Shown here: positions 47,226-57,651 of the stretch, in pieces
Position numbering within the stretch: the stretch's first letter is position 1
How the letters are laid out: each line of letters begins with the position of its first letter
Assembly: GCA_947453725.1 (NCBI GenBank)
Contig: CANGHH010000005.1
Location: 62,001-126,000 of the forward strand
Source of the DNA: Betaproteobacteria bacterium
GTDB taxonomy: Bacteria; Pseudomonadota; Gammaproteobacteria; Burkholderiales; Burkholderiaceae_C
Direction of reading: 5' to 3'
DNA: 64,000 nt
The notes under the pieces: generated by a model
Database searches by the model: none
Told to the model about the DNA's origin: nothing
Seen by the model: the letters and a program-made list of their open reading frames with translations, nothing else
Made by a program: the position numbers and the translations under genes

Positions 47226-47804
47226 ATGCGCTTCTGGATTGCGCTGATGGCCCTGCCTTGGCTGACGGGCATGGTCCTGGCACCAGGGCAGGAACGCGAA
47301 CGGCTGGCCGCCGAACGGCAGGTCCTGCTCGAGCGCTTCGCGGCCGAAGAGCGCGCCTGCCACGGGCGTTTCGTCGTCACGGCCTGTGTCGACGAATTGC
47401 GCGTCCGCCGTCGGGCTGCGTTGGCGCCTTTGCGCGCGCGCGAACTGGCGCTCGACGATCTCGAACGCCAGCAGCGCGCCAGCGACCGCCATGCCGCGCG
47501 AGCCGCCCGCCCGCCGCCGGCCGCAGCCGCCTCAGGCGCTCCGTCCGCCCCGTCCGGCGCTGTAGCGGCAGCCGACCGCCCGGCGCCGGCCGCCTCGGCC
47601 CTGCTGCGCCAGTCGGATGCGCCGCCCTCGGCCGACGGCCACAGCAGCCGCGCCCTGCAGGCTGCCGAGCGTGCCCGCGCGGCAGCCCATCGATCGGCCC
47701 TGATCGACGCCGCGCAGGCCGAGGTGGCACGCAAGGACGCGCAGCGGGCTGCCTCGGGCAAAGCCCATTCGGCCCTGCCGACGCCGGCCAGCGCGCCGCG
47801 CTGA
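47226..47804 (+). CDS. Hypothetical secreted Ala/Arg-rich protein
   Basis: The ATG at 47226 gives 192 residues. A short hydrophobic N-terminus (FWIALMALPWLTGMVLA) is probably a signal or anchor. It is followed by a charged helical region with two Cys (ACHGRFVVTACVDELR) and a long Ala/Pro/Arg low-complexity tail predicted to be coiled or disordered. The protein is not recognised. It lies 8 bp after zapE and may be in that operon. Confidence 0.65.
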   Translation: MRFWIALMALPWLTGMVLAPGQERERLAAERQVLLERFAAEERACHGRFVVTACVDELRVRRRAALAPLRARELALDDLERQQRASDRHAARAARPPPAAAASGAPSAPSGAVAAADRPAPAASALLRQSDAPPSADGHSSRALQAAERARAAAHRSALIDAAQAEVARKDAQRAASGKAHSALPTPASAPR

Positions 47805-47827
47805 GCGGGCGATCGGGGCCGCGCGGC

Positions 47828-48598
47828 TCAGCGCAGCGGGTCGATCCGCACCAGCGCCAGTGACAGGTTGTCGCCACCGCCCCGGGCGCGCTGCCGGGCC
47901 TTGGTGATCAGCATCTCGCTGGCCTCACGCGGCGGCAGGGTGTGCAGGATGGCGCCGATTTCCTTGGGCGTGAAGTAGTGCCACAGGCCGTCGCTGCAGG
48001 CCATCATGGTGTCGCCGAATTCCAGACGATCGATGTGCCACAGCGTGAGCGGCGGGTCGGCCATGGTGCCCAGGCAGCCGGTCAGCAGGTTGGACTGCGG
48101 GTGGGTGTTGGCCTGCTCTTCGGTGATCTTGCCCTCGTCGATCAGGCGCTGGACGAACGAATGGTCGATCGTGCGGCGCATCATTTCGGCGCCGCGGTAG
48201 TGGTAGACGCGCGAATCACCGGCATGAACCACGTCGCAACTCAAGGCGGGCGTCACACAGAAAGCGGCGACGGTGGCGTGCGGCTCCTCTTCCGAAGTGA
48301 TCGCGGTCAGCTTGATCATCAGGTGCGATTCCAGCACCACCTGGCGCAGCGTCTCGGCGGTGTCGTCCTGGGCCGGCACGTAGCGTTCGTAGATCTGGCG
48401 GCTGGTCAGCAGCACCTGATCGGCGGCCTTGCGCCCGCCGCTCTTGCCGCCCATGCCGTCGGCGACGACCGCCAGCACCGATCCTGGCACGCGATGGTGG
48501 CCGATGATCTCGACCTGGTCTTGCTGGTACGCTCGGTCACCCCGGTGCAGCCCGGTTGCCGCGCTGACTCGAAAGGGTTGGACGGTGCCTGGGAACAT
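47828..48598 (-). CDS. PP2C-type serine/threonine protein phosphatase
   Basis: The ATG at 48598 gives 256 residues. The metal- and phosphate-binding motifs are RAYQQDQVEI, VVADGMGGKSGG, VVHAGDSRVYHYR, MMACSDGLWHY and GGGDNLSLALVRI. It dephosphorylates Ser/Thr in the cytoplasm, the counterpart of Hanks-type kinases; no kinase gene is in the window. It is divergent from the ydcH-like gene by 44 bp. Confidence 0.92.
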   Translation of the reverse strand: MFPGTVQPFRVSAATGLHRGDRAYQQDQVEIIGHHRVPGSVLAVVADGMGGKSGGRKAADQVLLTSRQIYERYVPAQDDTAETLRQVVLESHLMIKLTAITSEEEPHATVAAFCVTPALSCDVVHAGDSRVYHYRGAEMMRRTIDHSFVQRLIDEGKITEEQANTHPQSNLLTGCLGTMADPPLTLWHIDRLEFGDTMMACSDGLWHYFTPKEIGAILHTLPPREASEMLITKARQRARGGGDNLSLALVRIDPLR

Positions 48599-48642
48599 GC
48601 CACGGAATATAAACCGACCCCCTAGCCTGAAGTCGTGCCGCA

Positions 48643-48846
48643 ATGGGCGAGAACCTGCATTCCCCGCCGCGTCGCCTGATCGAATTGCGCATCGAACATG
48701 CCGATCTGGACGATCTGATCGACCGCAGCCCGGGTGGCGGGCCTGGCGACGAACTCCTGCTCCGGCGCCTGAAGAAGCGCCGGCTGGTGTTGCGCGGCCT
48801 GATGGCCAGGCTTGAGTCCGATCTCGAGCCCCCCGAGCCGGCGTGA
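48643..48846 (+). CDS. YdcH-like DUF465 protein
   Basis: The 67-residue protein is one helical hairpin: RRLIELRIEHADLDDLIDRS, then ELLLRRLKKRRLVLRGLMARLE. The HADLD and LKKRRL blocks are the DUF465 signature. The function is unknown. Its stop overlaps the GTG start of the helicase by 4 bp. Confidence 0.8.
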   Translation: MGENLHSPPRRLIELRIEHADLDDLIDRSPGGGPGDELLLRRLKKRRLVLRGLMARLESDLEPPEPA

Positions 48847-50807
48847 CGCGCGAACTCGTGGCGGCCGTTGCGCACGCCTTTTCCGATGATGGTCCGCTGG
48901 CGCGCAGTGAAGCCGGGTTCAACCCGCGCCCGCAGCAGGACTTGCTTGCCGAGCGCATCGCGCAGGCGGTCGAAGACCGGCTTTGCCTGGTGGCTGAAGC
49001 CGGTACTGGCGTCGGCAAGACCTTCGCTTACTTGGTGCCCTTGCTGTTGTCGGGCCGGCGCGCGCTGATCAGCACGGCCACCAAGAGCCTGCAGGACCAG
49101 TTGTTCCTGCGCGATCTGCCGCGTCTGGCGCGCTCACTGAACGTGCCGGTGCGCATGGCCCTGCTCAAGGGTCGTGCCAGCTACCTGTGCCGCTGGCGGC
49201 TGACCCAGGCGCAGACCTCGGGGCAGATGCCCGACCGCTACGCCGTCCGCGCGCTGAACCGGGTCGTCTTGTGGGCGCAGGGCACGCGCAGTGGCGACAT
49301 GGCTGAGGTCGAAGGTCTGGATGAGCGCTCGCCGGTGATCCCGATGGTGACCAGCACCCGCGACAACTGCCTGGGCACGGAATGCCCCGAGCACCGCAAC
49401 TGCCACGTCATGCAGGCCCGCCGCGAAGCGATGGCCGCCGACCTCGTCGTCGTCAACCACCACCTGTTCTTCGCCGACCTGAGCCTGCGCGACAGCGGCG
49501 TGGCCGAACTGCTGCCGACGGTCGACATCGCCGTCTTCGACGAGGCCCACCAGCTGGTCGAGGCCGGCGTGCAGTTTCTCGGCACCCTGCTGTCCACCGG
49601 CCAGGCCATCGAGGTGGCGCGCGACATGCTGGCCGCGGGCCTGCAACACGCCCGTGGCCTGGAGCCCTGGGCCGACCTGCAGGCCGGCATCGACCACGCT
49701 GCGCGCGAACTGCGCCTGTCGGCGGCCGGTGCCGTCCGCGAGGTGCGGGCGATGCTGAAATTGCGCTGGGAAGAACGCGCCGACCTGCTGTCGCAGCCGC
49801 TGCACGACCTGGCCGCCGCCTGCCGCGCCGTCGCCGATGCGCTGGCCCGGGTCAGCGAGGCAGCGCCCGATTTCGCCAAGCTCGAACAGCGCTGCCGCGC
49901 GCTGGTGACGCTGGCCGAGCGCTTCGCCGGCGAGGCCTCGCCCGACCATGTGCGCTGGATCGACCTGACGCCGCAGCAGGCCCGGTTGGTCGAGTCGCCG
50001 CTGGACATCCGCGAGATGCTGACCCAGCAGCGCGAGGCCTCGGCGAAAGCCTGGATCTTCACCTCGGCGACCTTGGGCGACGACGAAGCGCTGTCCTGGT
50101 TCACCGCCAGCACCGGCCTGGAAGACGCCAGCCGCCTGCGTGTCGGCAGCCCTTTCGACTACCCGGCCCATGCCCGCGTGTGGGTGCCGCCGCGCATGCC
50201 GCTGCCCAACGCGCAGGGCCACCCCGCCGCCGTGGGTGCGCTGGCGGCGCGCTGTGCCATCGCACTGGGCGGCCGCACCTTCGTGCTGACGACGACGCTG
50301 CGCGTGCTGCCGCTGGTGGCCCAGGCCATCCACGACGAAGCCGCCGCGCAGGGCCGCGAGCTGGTCGTGCTGGTGCAGGGCAGCGAGCCGCGTCGCGCCT
50401 TGTTGCAACGTTACGGCGACGGCCGCGGTTGCGTGCTGGTCGGATCGCAAAGCTTCTGGGAGGGCATCGACATGCCCGGCGACGCGCTGCAATGCGTGCT
50501 CATCGACAAGCTGCCTTTTCCGCCGCCGAACGACCCGCTGGTCGAGGCCCGCGTGCGCCAGCTGCGCGAGCAGGGCCGCAACCCTTTCGAGGACTATTTC
50601 GTCGCCGAAGCGGCGATCTCGCTGAAGCAGGGCGCCGGGCGCTTGATCCGTACCGAAACCGACCGCGGCCTGCTGGTGGTGTGCGACCCGCGGATGCGCC
50701 AGATGGGCTACGGCCGACGCCTGCTGGCGGCCCTGCCGGCCATGGGCGTGATTGGCGACGAGTCTGAGGCGCTGGACTGGCTCTCGGTGCTGGCCTCAGA
50801 CCACTGA
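48843..50807 (+). CDS. DinG/YoaA-family ATP-dependent DNA helicase
   Basis: A GTG start gives 654 residues. Walker A is AEAGTGVGKTFAYLVPLLL and the helicase box DEAH (VFDEAHQLVEAG). The iron-sulfur cluster cysteines are in the YLCRWRL, NCLGTECPEHRNC set, as in XPD-like helicases. The C-terminal motor has GSQSFWEGIDMPGDAL and QGAGRLIRT. It unwinds DNA 5' to 3' at damaged or R-looped sites. Length and lack of a nuclease domain favour YoaA over DinG of Gram-positives. Confidence 0.93.
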   Translation: MTRELVAAVAHAFSDDGPLARSEAGFNPRPQQDLLAERIAQAVEDRLCLVAEAGTGVGKTFAYLVPLLLSGRRALISTATKSLQDQLFLRDLPRLARSLNVPVRMALLKGRASYLCRWRLTQAQTSGQMPDRYAVRALNRVVLWAQGTRSGDMAEVEGLDERSPVIPMVTSTRDNCLGTECPEHRNCHVMQARREAMAADLVVVNHHLFFADLSLRDSGVAELLPTVDIAVFDEAHQLVEAGVQFLGTLLSTGQAIEVARDMLAAGLQHARGLEPWADLQAGIDHAARELRLSAAGAVREVRAMLKLRWEERADLLSQPLHDLAAACRAVADALARVSEAAPDFAKLEQRCRALVTLAERFAGEASPDHVRWIDLTPQQARLVESPLDIREMLTQQREASAKAWIFTSATLGDDEALSWFTASTGLEDASRLRVGSPFDYPAHARVWVPPRMPLPNAQGHPAAVGALAARCAIALGGRTFVLTTTLRVLPLVAQAIHDEAAAQGRELVVLVQGSEPRRALLQRYGDGRGCVLVGSQSFWEGIDMPGDALQCVLIDKLPFPPPNDPLVEARVRQLREQGRNPFEDYFVAEAAISLKQGAGRLIRTETDRGLLVVCDPRMRQMGYGRRLLAALPAMGVIGDESEALDWLSVLASDH

Positions 50808-50818
50808 GGCGGCACGGC

Positions 50819-51634
50819 TTACCAGAACTTCCACCACCGCTTGTCGCGCGCCGCGGCGCCGGCAGTCAGGTAGGCGCTCTTGGGAAAGTTCTTGCGCAGC
50901 ACGCGGTCGGCGTCGTCGCGCAACTGCGGCAGTGCCAGCTTGTCGTAGCTCTGCACCATGATGTAGAGCGCCTCTTCGATGGCCGGCGACTGCTGGAATT
51001 CGGTCACTGCCTGCTGGGCCCGCGCGGCGGCGGCGACATAGGCCCCGCGGCGGTAGTAGTAGCCCGCCACATGAACCTCGTACTGGGCCAGCGAGTTGAC
51101 GATGAAGCTCATCCGCTGCCGCGCGTCCGGGGTGTAGCGCGACTGCGGGAACTGGTCGGACAACTGCTTGAAGGCCTGGAAGGAATCGCGCGCGGCGCGC
51201 TGGTCGCGTTCGGACAGGTCCTGGCCGAACAGGCTGCCCATCAAGCCCAGGTTGTCGTTGAAGTTGATCGTGCCCTTCAGGTACAGCGCGTAGTCGAAGG
51301 CCGGGCTCGAGGGGTTGAGCTTGATGTAGCGGTCGATGGCGGTGATGGCCGCCGTGCGTTCACCGCTCTTCCAGTTGGCATAGGCCATGTCGAGCAAGGC
51401 CTGCTGGGCCAGCAGGGATCCGGCGGCCAGACCTTCGACGCGTTCCAGCGTCTTGATGGCGCGGTCGTAGGCGCCCGATGTCAAGTCGTCCTTGGCCTCT
51501 TTGTACAATCGCTCGGCGCTGCTCTGGGCCCCTTCGTCTTTGTTCGTGGTGCTGCAGCCAGCGACTTGCAGGGTCAGGGCCAACACGGCCAGAAGTCGCA
51601 TCAGCGCGGTGCGCCACGTCAGGGAAACGGTCAT
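50819..51634 (-). CDS. bamD: BamD outer-membrane assembly lipoprotein
   Basis: The 271-residue lipoprotein has the signal LLAVLALTLQVAGC and five TPR-like repeats (for example ERLYKEAKDDLTSGAYDRA and NPSSPAFDYALYLKG). It is the essential partner of BamA. The first ATG (51634) or the ATG at 51601 may start it; the second gives a shorter, typical signal peptide. A TATAAT -10 lies 34-39 bp upstream of the first ATG. Confidence 0.95.
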   Translation of the reverse strand: MTVSLTWRTALMRLLAVLALTLQVAGCSTTNKDEGAQSSAERLYKEAKDDLTSGAYDRAIKTLERVEGLAAGSLLAQQALLDMAYANWKSGERTAAITAIDRYIKLNPSSPAFDYALYLKGTINFNDNLGLMGSLFGQDLSERDQRAARDSFQAFKQLSDQFPQSRYTPDARQRMSFIVNSLAQYEVHVAGYYYRRGAYVAAAARAQQAVTEFQQSPAIEEALYIMVQSYDKLALPQLRDDADRVLRKNFPKSAYLTAGAAARDKRWWKFW

Positions 51635-51667
51635 TGCGGATGGTATCGGTCGGCTCGAAGAAGCGAG

Positions 51668-51673
51668 ATTATA
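51668..51673 (-). promoter_or_regulatory. -10 element TATAAT of bamD
   Basis: A perfect -10 hexamer on the minus strand. A weak CGTCGA lies 17 bp upstream. The element overlaps the possible N-terminal extension of rluD on the plus strand and argues for a later rluD start. Confidence 0.55.
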
Positions 51674-51726
51674 GGGAGCCGGTATCGACCTCGACGCCCG
51701 CCAGCGAGGCTGAGTCGTTGCCCGAG

Positions 51727-52704
51727 ATGACCGGGCTGCAGGAGCCGGACGGCGAGCCGGCTGCCGAGCCCGAGACCGAGCCCGAGACCCGCACGCTCAA
51801 GCTCACCGCCAGCCTGCATGCCGAGCGCCTGGACAAGGTGCTGGTCACGCTGGCCCCGGAGTTCTCTCGCAGCCACCTGCAACAGCTGATCGAAGGCGGC
51901 CACGTGCGCCTGGCTGGTCAGCCGGCCACCGTGTCGTCGCGCCGCGTGAAGTCGGGCCAGCTCGTCGAGCTGGTGTTGGTGCCGACCGAAGAGAGCCTGG
52001 CCTTCCGGCCGCAGACCATGGATCTGGCGGTGCTGTTCGAAGACGAGCACCTGCTGGTCATCGACAAGCCCGCCGGCCTGGTGGTCCACCCGGCGCCAGG
52101 CAACTGGTCGGGCACGCTGCTGAACGGCCTGCTGCACCGTCACCCCGGCGCGGCCAATCTGCCGCGTGCCGGCATCGTTCACCGGCTGGACAAGGACACC
52201 TCGGGCGTGATGATGGTCGGCAAGTCGCTGCAGGCCGTGACCGCGCTGACGCGCGACATCGCCGCGCGCCTGGTGAACCGGCGCTATGTCGCGCTGGTGC
52301 ACGGTGTGCCGGCTGACGCCGTCTTCACCATCGACGCCCCCATCGGCCGCGACCCGCGGGTGCGGGTGCGCATGGCGGTGGTGGCCGGCGGCAGGCCGTC
52401 GCGCACCGACGTGCGCGTCCTCGGTTCGACCGGGGGCCGCGACGCGGTGACGGCCGTCGGCTGCACGCTGCACACCGGCCGCACGCACCAGATCCGCGTG
52501 CACCTGGCCTCACGCGGGCACCCGCTGGTGGCCGACCTGGTGTACGGCGGACGCTTGCAGCTGGGCCTGCAGCGCCAGGCCCTGCATGCGGTGTCGCTGA
52601 GCCTGGAGCACCCGATCAGCCGCCTGCCGCTGTCGTTCACCTGCCCGCCGCCCGCCGACTTCGCCCAGGCCTGGTCGCAGGTCACCGAGCTGCCCGCCCG
52701 CTGA
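51727..52704 (+). CDS. rluD: RluD, 23S rRNA pseudouridine synthase
   Basis: The ATG at 51727 (MTGLQEP) was chosen, giving 325 residues. An upstream in-frame ATG (51640) would overlap the bamD promoter. After an acidic leader, an S4 domain (RLDKVLVTLAPEFSRSHLQQ) leads to the catalytic domain with GIVHRLDKDTSGVMMVGK, whose Asp attacks uracil, and GRTHQIRVHLA. It makes pseudouridines 1911/1915/1917 of 23S rRNA. Confidence 0.92.
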   Translation: MTGLQEPDGEPAAEPETEPETRTLKLTASLHAERLDKVLVTLAPEFSRSHLQQLIEGGHVRLAGQPATVSSRRVKSGQLVELVLVPTEESLAFRPQTMDLAVLFEDEHLLVIDKPAGLVVHPAPGNWSGTLLNGLLHRHPGAANLPRAGIVHRLDKDTSGVMMVGKSLQAVTALTRDIAARLVNRRYVALVHGVPADAVFTIDAPIGRDPRVRVRMAVVAGGRPSRTDVRVLGSTGGRDAVTAVGCTLHTGRTHQIRVHLASRGHPLVADLVYGGRLQLGLQRQALHAVSLSLEHPISRLPLSFTCPPPADFAQAWSQVTELPAR

Positions 52705-52930
52705 GCCGCCGTCGCGCCGCAGCGGGCGGCCGTGCCGCACAGGCTACAATGCCGTCAATCACAGCGCTGCGGGCACCCCAAGTGCCGCGCCTGTTCGACC
52801 CGCTGCCCCGTACCGGTTCCACCGGACCGTGCGTATCCCTCGCGCCCCAGGCTGAACGCCGCGCGACCCGAATTTCGGATGAACCCCCTCGGACCATCGC
52901 CCCAGCGAGGTCCGCCAACCACCGCAGGCC

Positions 52931-53644
52931 ATGAACACCGCTGAGGCCAAACGCGTCCTCGAGACCGCACTCATCTGTGCGTCGGGGCCGCTGCCATTGC
53001 CGGAAATGAAGGCCCTGTTCGACGGCGAACTGGGCAGCGATACCTTGCGCCGCCTGCTCGACGAGTTGGGTCGTGACTGGCAGGACCGCGGCGTCGAGCT
53101 GGTGGCGCTCGCCAGCGGCTGGCGCTTCCAGAGCCGACCCGAACTGCGGGTCTATCTCGACCGCCTGCACCCCGAAAAGCCGCCGCGCTACTCGCGTGCG
53201 GCGATGGAAACGCTGGCCATCGTGGCCTACCGCCAGCCCGTGACCCGGGGCGACATCGAAGACATCCGCGGCGTGACGGTCAGCAGCCAGATCGTCAAGC
53301 AGCTGGAAGACCGCGGCTGGATCGACGCCATCGGCTACCGCGAGGCACCCGGCCGGCCGGCGCTCTATGCCACGACCCGGCAGTTCCTCGACGACCTGGG
53401 TCTGGCCAGCCTGGACCAGCTGCCCGCCATCTCCGGCAGCGGCGCGGCCAGCCTGCCGGCGCAGGCGCTGGAGGCGCTGGTGGCGCCCTCGCTGCTGATC
53501 GACGACAGCCAGGGCAGCCTGCCCCTGGAAGGCGACGCCGAGCCCGTCGCACCTCCTGTCGTTTCTTTCCCGTCCTTTGCACCCGATTCCCCGGACCCCT
53601 CCACTGAAACCCCACCCACAGCCCACCCGCATGAACCCTTCTGA
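52931..53644 (+). CDS. scpB: ScpB, segregation and condensation protein
   Basis: The 237-residue protein has the two winged-helix domains of ScpB: residues about 5-80 ([16 protein letters not shown]) and 90-165 ([27 protein letters not shown]). The last 70 residues are a Pro/Ser-rich tail. It is a kleisin-complex partner of SMC. The stop lies past the rluB start, so the genes overlap by 14 bp. The 226 bp before it show no gene. Confidence 0.94.
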   Translation: MNTAEAKRVLETALICASGPLPLPEMKALFDGELGSDTLRRLLDELGRDWQDRGVELVALASGWRFQSRPELRVYLDRLHPEKPPRYSRAAMETLAIVAYRQPVTRGDIEDIRGVTVSSQIVKQLEDRGWIDAIGYREAPGRPALYATTRQFLDDLGLASLDQLPAISGSGAASLPAQALEALVAPSLLIDDSQGSLPLEGDAEPVAPPVVSFPSFAPDSPDPSTETPPTAHPHEPF

Positions 53645-55985
53645 AGCCGAACCCCTGCCGTCGGACCCCTCGGCTTCCGACACCGGCGCGGAAGCGCCAG
53701 CTGAAAAGCCCAAGCGCAAGCGCGCACCGCGCAAGACGGCCGCTGCCGCCGAAGTCGCCGCGGGCCCCGAGGGCGCAGCCCTGGCCGCGCCCGATGCATC
53801 GCAGTCGTCTGTGGCCCCTGGCGACGTGACCGCCGCCGCGATGGACGCCGACGCGTCTGCACCCGCGCCGAAGCGCCGCCGTGCGCCGCGGGCTGCGGCC
53901 GTCGCGGCCGAAGCAGGCGGCGCCAACGCCGAGCCGGCGTCACCGGGCCGTGCAGCGGCCGAAACGCTGGGCGGCGTCGAAGCCGGCGATCTGGGCGGGC
54001 CTGACGACCGTGCTGAGGCTGGCGAGCGCGCCCGCAGCGCAGCGGGCGAGGGCGCCGAAATTGGCGCAGGCAGCGCAGGTGCAGAGGCGCCCGACGATGC
54101 CGACCCGTCGGTCGGCAGCCGCCGCAGCCGCAACCGCCGGCGTGGCCGCCGGGGTGGCGAGCGCGGCCGTGACGGCGCGGCCGATGGCGCCGCGGGCGAG
54201 CTGGCGGGCGATGCCGCCGGCGCCGCGCCGACCGTGCAGGTGCCGCGCGCACCGGCTCCCGTCGTCGAAGAGGTCTTCGCGCAGGTGCTGTCGGGGGAAT
54301 TCGATGTCGAGCCTGCCGTTGAAGGCGAGGGGGCCGTCGACGGTGAAGGCGCCGCCGAGCTGGAAGCCCAGGCCGCGCCCAAGCGCGTGCTGGCGGCCGA
54401 CGCCGACGCGCCCAAGCTGCACAAAGTGCTGGCGCAGTCGGGCGTCGGTTCGCGCCGCGACCTCGAGCAGATGATCGCCGAAGGCCGTGTGACGGTGAAC
54501 GAGGAAGTTGCCCACACCGGACAGCGCATCTCTTTCGGCGACCGCATCCACATCGATGGCAAGCCGGTGCGTTACCGCATCGCGCCGCCACCGGCGCGGG
54601 TGCTGGCCTACCACAAGCCCGCCGGCGAAGTCGTCACCCACGACGACCCGCAGCAGCGCCCGACCGTCTTCCGCCGCCTGCCGCGGCTGGCGCAGGGCAA
54701 GTGGCAGTCGGTCGGCCGCCTCGACCTGAACACCGAAGGCCTGCTGCTGTTCACCAACTCGGGTGAACTGGCCAACCAGCTGATGCACCCGCGCTTCGGC
54801 GTGGAGCGCGAATACGCGGTGCGCTCGCTCGGCGTGCTGCAGTCAGACGCCAAGGCGCGCCTGCTGGCCGGCGTCGAGATCGACGGCCAGACCGCCGGCT
54901 TCAAGAGCATCGAAGACGGTGGCGGCGAAGGCGTCAACCATTGGTACCGCGTGGTCATCACCGAAGGCCGCAACCGCGAAGTGCGGCGGCTGTTCGAGGC
55001 TGTGGGCCATGCGGTCAGCCGCTTGATCCGCATCCGTTACGGTTCGGTCGTGCTCCCGCGCGGTCTGAAGCGCGGGGCCTGGGTCGACCTCGACGACGCC
55101 GACCTGCGCAACCTGCGGCGACTGGCCAACCCCCCGCGCCCCGAGGGCGCGCCGGCTGCACCGGCTGCCGAGCGTGAGCCCGGCGCCGAAGGACCGGGCA
55201 AGCGTGGCCGCAACCGCCGCGGTGGCAAGCGGCGCGGCGACGAGGGCGACCGCGGCCCGCGCCCGGAACGTGCGGACGGCCCGCCGCGTGGCGAAGCGCA
55301 GCCGCGCGCCGACCGGCCGCCGCGGCCCGAGCGCCAGGACCGTCCTGCCCAGGCCGATCGGGGCGACCGCCCCGATGCCGGCCAGCGTCCACCACGCGGT
55401 CCGCGTCAGCCGCGGGAACCCCGAGAGCCGCGTGGACCGCGGCCCGAGGCCGGCGAGGGCGGTGCGATCCCGAACCCGCTGCAGCAGACCTTCGACAAGC
55501 GTGCGATCCAGCAGGAACGCGCGCTGCGCCGCGACATGCCCGAAGACGGTCCGATTCCGAACCCGCTGCAGCAGACCTACGACAAGCGGGCCTTGCAACG
55601 CGACCGCATGGTGCAGCGCGACATGCCCGAAGACGGGCCGATTCCGAACCCCTTGCAGCAGACTTACGACAAGCGCTTTGCGACCGGAACGCCAGGACCC
55701 AAGCGCGGCAAGCCCGGCCGCGCCGGCGGCGGCGGCGGCAACCGCAACACCGGGGGCCGCAACGGCCGTGCCACGACGAAGAAGTCCGGCGGCGGCGGTG
55801 ACCCGCAACGCGTGCCCGATCCGATGCAGACGGCCATCGGCTTCATTGGTGCCGATGCTTTCCACCGCAAGAGCAGCGGCGGCGGCGGCCGGGGCGGCCC
55901 CCGTCGCGGTGGCGGTGCGGGCCCGGCAGGCGGCGGCAACCGCGGCCCGCGCAGCGGTGGTGGCGGCAACCGCGGCCCGCGCTGA
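53631..55985 (+). CDS. rluB: RluB-like 23S rRNA pseudouridine synthase with very long flanking regions
   Basis: The ATG at 53631 gives 784 residues, against about 290 in E. coli RluB. Residues 1-260 are low-complexity, Ala/Pro/Glu-rich with basic KRKRAPRK and [12 protein letters not shown] patches. An S4 domain ([20 protein letters not shown]) and the synthase domain with [21 protein letters not shown] follow (about 260-500). The C-terminus is Arg/Gly/Pro-rich, with three near-copies of a 24-residue unit containing [14 protein letters not shown] and a final Gly-rich RGG tail. It converts U2605 of 23S rRNA. The flanks resemble RNA-binding RGG and histone-like tails. Confidence 0.9.
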   Translation: MNPSEAEPLPSDPSASDTGAEAPAEKPKRKRAPRKTAAAAEVAAGPEGAALAAPDASQSSVAPGDVTAAAMDADASAPAPKRRRAPRAAAVAAEAGGANAEPASPGRAAAETLGGVEAGDLGGPDDRAEAGERARSAAGEGAEIGAGSAGAEAPDDADPSVGSRRSRNRRRGRRGGERGRDGAADGAAGELAGDAAGAAPTVQVPRAPAPVVEEVFAQVLSGEFDVEPAVEGEGAVDGEGAAELEAQAAPKRVLAADADAPKLHKVLAQSGVGSRRDLEQMIAEGRVTVNEEVAHTGQRISFGDRIHIDGKPVRYRIAPPPARVLAYHKPAGEVVTHDDPQQRPTVFRRLPRLAQGKWQSVGRLDLNTEGLLLFTNSGELANQLMHPRFGVEREYAVRSLGVLQSDAKARLLAGVEIDGQTAGFKSIEDGGGEGVNHWYRVVITEGRNREVRRLFEAVGHAVSRLIRIRYGSVVLPRGLKRGAWVDLDDADLRNLRRLANPPRPEGAPAAPAAEREPGAEGPGKRGRNRRGGKRRGDEGDRGPRPERADGPPRGEAQPRADRPPRPERQDRPAQADRGDRPDAGQRPPRGPRQPREPREPRGPRPEAGEGGAIPNPLQQTFDKRAIQQERALRRDMPEDGPIPNPLQQTYDKRALQRDRMVQRDMPEDGPIPNPLQQTYDKRFATGTPGPKRGKPGRAGGGGGNRNTGGRNGRATTKKSGGGGDPQRVPDPMQTAIGFIGADAFHRKSSGGGGRGGPRRGGGAGPAGGGNRGPRSGGGGNRGPR
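55460..55680. repeat. Three tandem near-repeats encoding [11 protein letters not shown] units in rluB
   Basis: The repeats differ slightly (TFDKR in the first), with spacers [21 protein letters not shown]. The period is about 25 codons. Confidence 0.8.
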
Positions 55986-56025
55986 TCTCTCAGTCTCATT
56001 CAGCAACCCAGGCGACTTCGCAAGC

Positions 56026-56031
56026 TAGAAT
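56026..56031 (+). promoter_or_regulatory. Candidate -10 (TAGAAT) of ndk
   Basis: TAGAAT lies 45 bp before the ndk ATG, in an AT-rich patch, with GGAG for translation. No convincing -35. Confidence 0.4.
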
Positions 56032-56070
56032 CAAAAGCTTTGCCAAGTCGTTGATTCAGGAGAACTTTTC

Positions 56071-56496
56071 ATGGCTACCGAACGCACCCTTTCGATCATC
56101 AAGCCCGACGCCGTCGCCAAGAACGTGATCGGCCAGATCTACTCGCGCTTCGAAGGCGCCGGTCTGAAGGTCATCGCCGCCCGCATGGCCCACCTGTCGC
56201 GTGGCGAGGCCGAGGCCTTCTACGCCGTGCACAAGGCGCGTCCTTTCTTCAACGACCTGGTCAGCTTCATGATCTCGGGCCCGGTGATGATCCAGGCGCT
56301 GGAAGGCGAGGGCGCGATCCTCAAGAACCGCGACCTGATGGGCGCCACCGACCCGAAGAAGGCCGAGAAGGGCACGATCCGTGCCGATTTCGCCGACAGC
56401 ATCGATGCCAACGCCGTGCACGGCTCTGACGCCGCCGAAACCGCCGCCGCCGAGATCGCGTTCTTCTTCCCGGGCATGAACGTCTACAGCCGCTGA
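56071..56496 (+). CDS. ndk: Nucleoside diphosphate kinase
   Basis: The 141-residue protein is complete, starting [15 protein letters not shown] and carrying the phospho-His motif [10 protein letters not shown] at about residues 113-122. It exchanges gamma-phosphates among nucleotides. GGAG lies eight bases before the ATG. Confidence 0.98.
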   Translation: MATERTLSIIKPDAVAKNVIGQIYSRFEGAGLKVIAARMAHLSRGEAEAFYAVHKARPFFNDLVSFMISGPVMIQALEGEGAILKNRDLMGATDPKKAEKGTIRADFADSIDANAVHGSDAAETAAAEIAFFFPGMNVYSR

Positions 56497-56502
56497 ACCG
56501 GT

Positions 56503-57651
56503 ATGGCCGTCAACCTTCTCGACTTCGACCTCGAGGGTTTGGCGGCCTTCTGCGCGGGCCTGGGCGAGAAGCGCTTCCGCGCCGTCCAGCTCTACCGCTG
56601 GATTCATCAGAAAGGCCAGGCCGACTTCGAACAGATGTCCGACCTGGCGAAGTCACTGCGCGGCAAGCTGGCCGGTCTGGCCGGTGTGTCGGCACCGCCC
56701 TTGATCAGCGAACACATCTCCGCCGACGGCACCGTCAAGTGGCTGTTCGATGTCGGTGACGGCAACGCCGTCGAGACCGTCTACATCCCCGAAGCCGACC
56801 GCGGCACGCTGTGCGTGTCGTCGCAAGCCGGCTGCGCCGTCGGTTGCCGCTTCTGTTCCACCGGCCACCAGGGTTTCAGCCGCAACCTGCGCAGCAGCGA
56901 AATCATCGGCCAGCTGTGGTTCGCCGAGCACCGGCTGCGGCAAACGCTCAAGCTGCCAGAAGGCCAGCGCGCCATCGACAACGTCGTGATGATGGGCATG
57001 GGGGAGCCGCTGCAGAACTACGACGCGCTGCTGCCTGCGCTGCGCACCATGCTCGACGACCACGCCTACGGCCTGTCGCGCCGCCGCGTGACGGTGTCGA
57101 CCTCGGGCGTGCTGCCGATGATCGACCGCCTGCGCGTCGATTGCCCGGTGGCGCTGGCGGTGTCCCTGCACGCCGGCGAGGACGGCCTGCGTGACAGCCT
57201 GGTGCCCTTGAACCGGAAGTACCCGATTGCCGAACTGATGGCGGCCTGTCTGCGCTACCTGGAGACCGCGCCGCGCGACTTCATCACGCTGGAATACTGC
57301 ATGCTCGACGGCGTCAACGACAGTCCCGAGCAGGCCGCTGCACTGGTGCAATTGGTGCGCCGCCACCGCCTGTCGTGCAAGTTCAACCTGATCCCCTTCA
57401 ACCCGTTTCCAGCCTCGGGGCTGCTGCGCTCGCCGGCCGACCGCGTGCAGGCCTTCGCCCGCGTGCTGCAGGAAGCCGGCATCGTCACCACGGTGCGCAA
57501 GACCCGCGGTGACGACATCGATGCGGCCTGCGGTCAGCTCGCCGGCGAAGTGCAGGACCGCACCAACGCCCGCGAGCGCCTGGCCCGCCAGCGGGTCGTG
57601 ATTCCGATCGGCAGCGCCGCCCCAGCGCCAGCGGCAGGCAGCCTGCGATGA
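56503..57651 (+). CDS. rlmN: RlmN, 23S rRNA/tRNA adenine-2-methyltransferase
   Basis: The 382-residue radical-SAM protein has Cys111-x3-Cys115-x2-Cys118 in [20 protein letters not shown] for SAM and the methyl-bearing Cys in AACGQL near the C-terminus. It methylates A2503 of 23S rRNA and A37 of some tRNAs. It starts 6 bp after ndk. Confidence 0.97.
   Translation: MAVNLLDFDLEGLAAFCAGLGEKRFRAVQLYRWIHQKGQADFEQMSDLAKSLRGKLAGLAGVSAPPLISEHISADGTVKWLFDVGDGNAVETVYIPEADRGTLCVSSQAGCAVGCRFCSTGHQGFSRNLRSSEIIGQLWFAEHRLRQTLKLPEGQRAIDNVVMMGMGEPLQNYDALLPALRTMLDDHAYGLSRRRVTVSTSGVLPMIDRLRVDCPVALAVSLHAGEDGLRDSLVPLNRKYPIAELMAACLRYLETAPRDFITLEYCMLDGVNDSPEQAAALVQLVRRHRLSCKFNLIPFNPFPASGLLRSPADRVQAFARVLQEAGIVTTVRKTRGDDIDAACGQLAGEVQDRTNARERLARQRVVIPIGSAAPAPAAGSLR

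Noticed and set aside
51640..51726. N-terminal extension of rluD from the ATG at 51640
   Set aside because: It would overlap the bamD -10 and nearly touch the bamD start, and the added residues are not family-like.
53365..54591. Antisense frame over scpB/rluB
   Set aside because: Low-complexity Arg/Pro translation, the complement of the Ala/Gly-rich leader of rluB.
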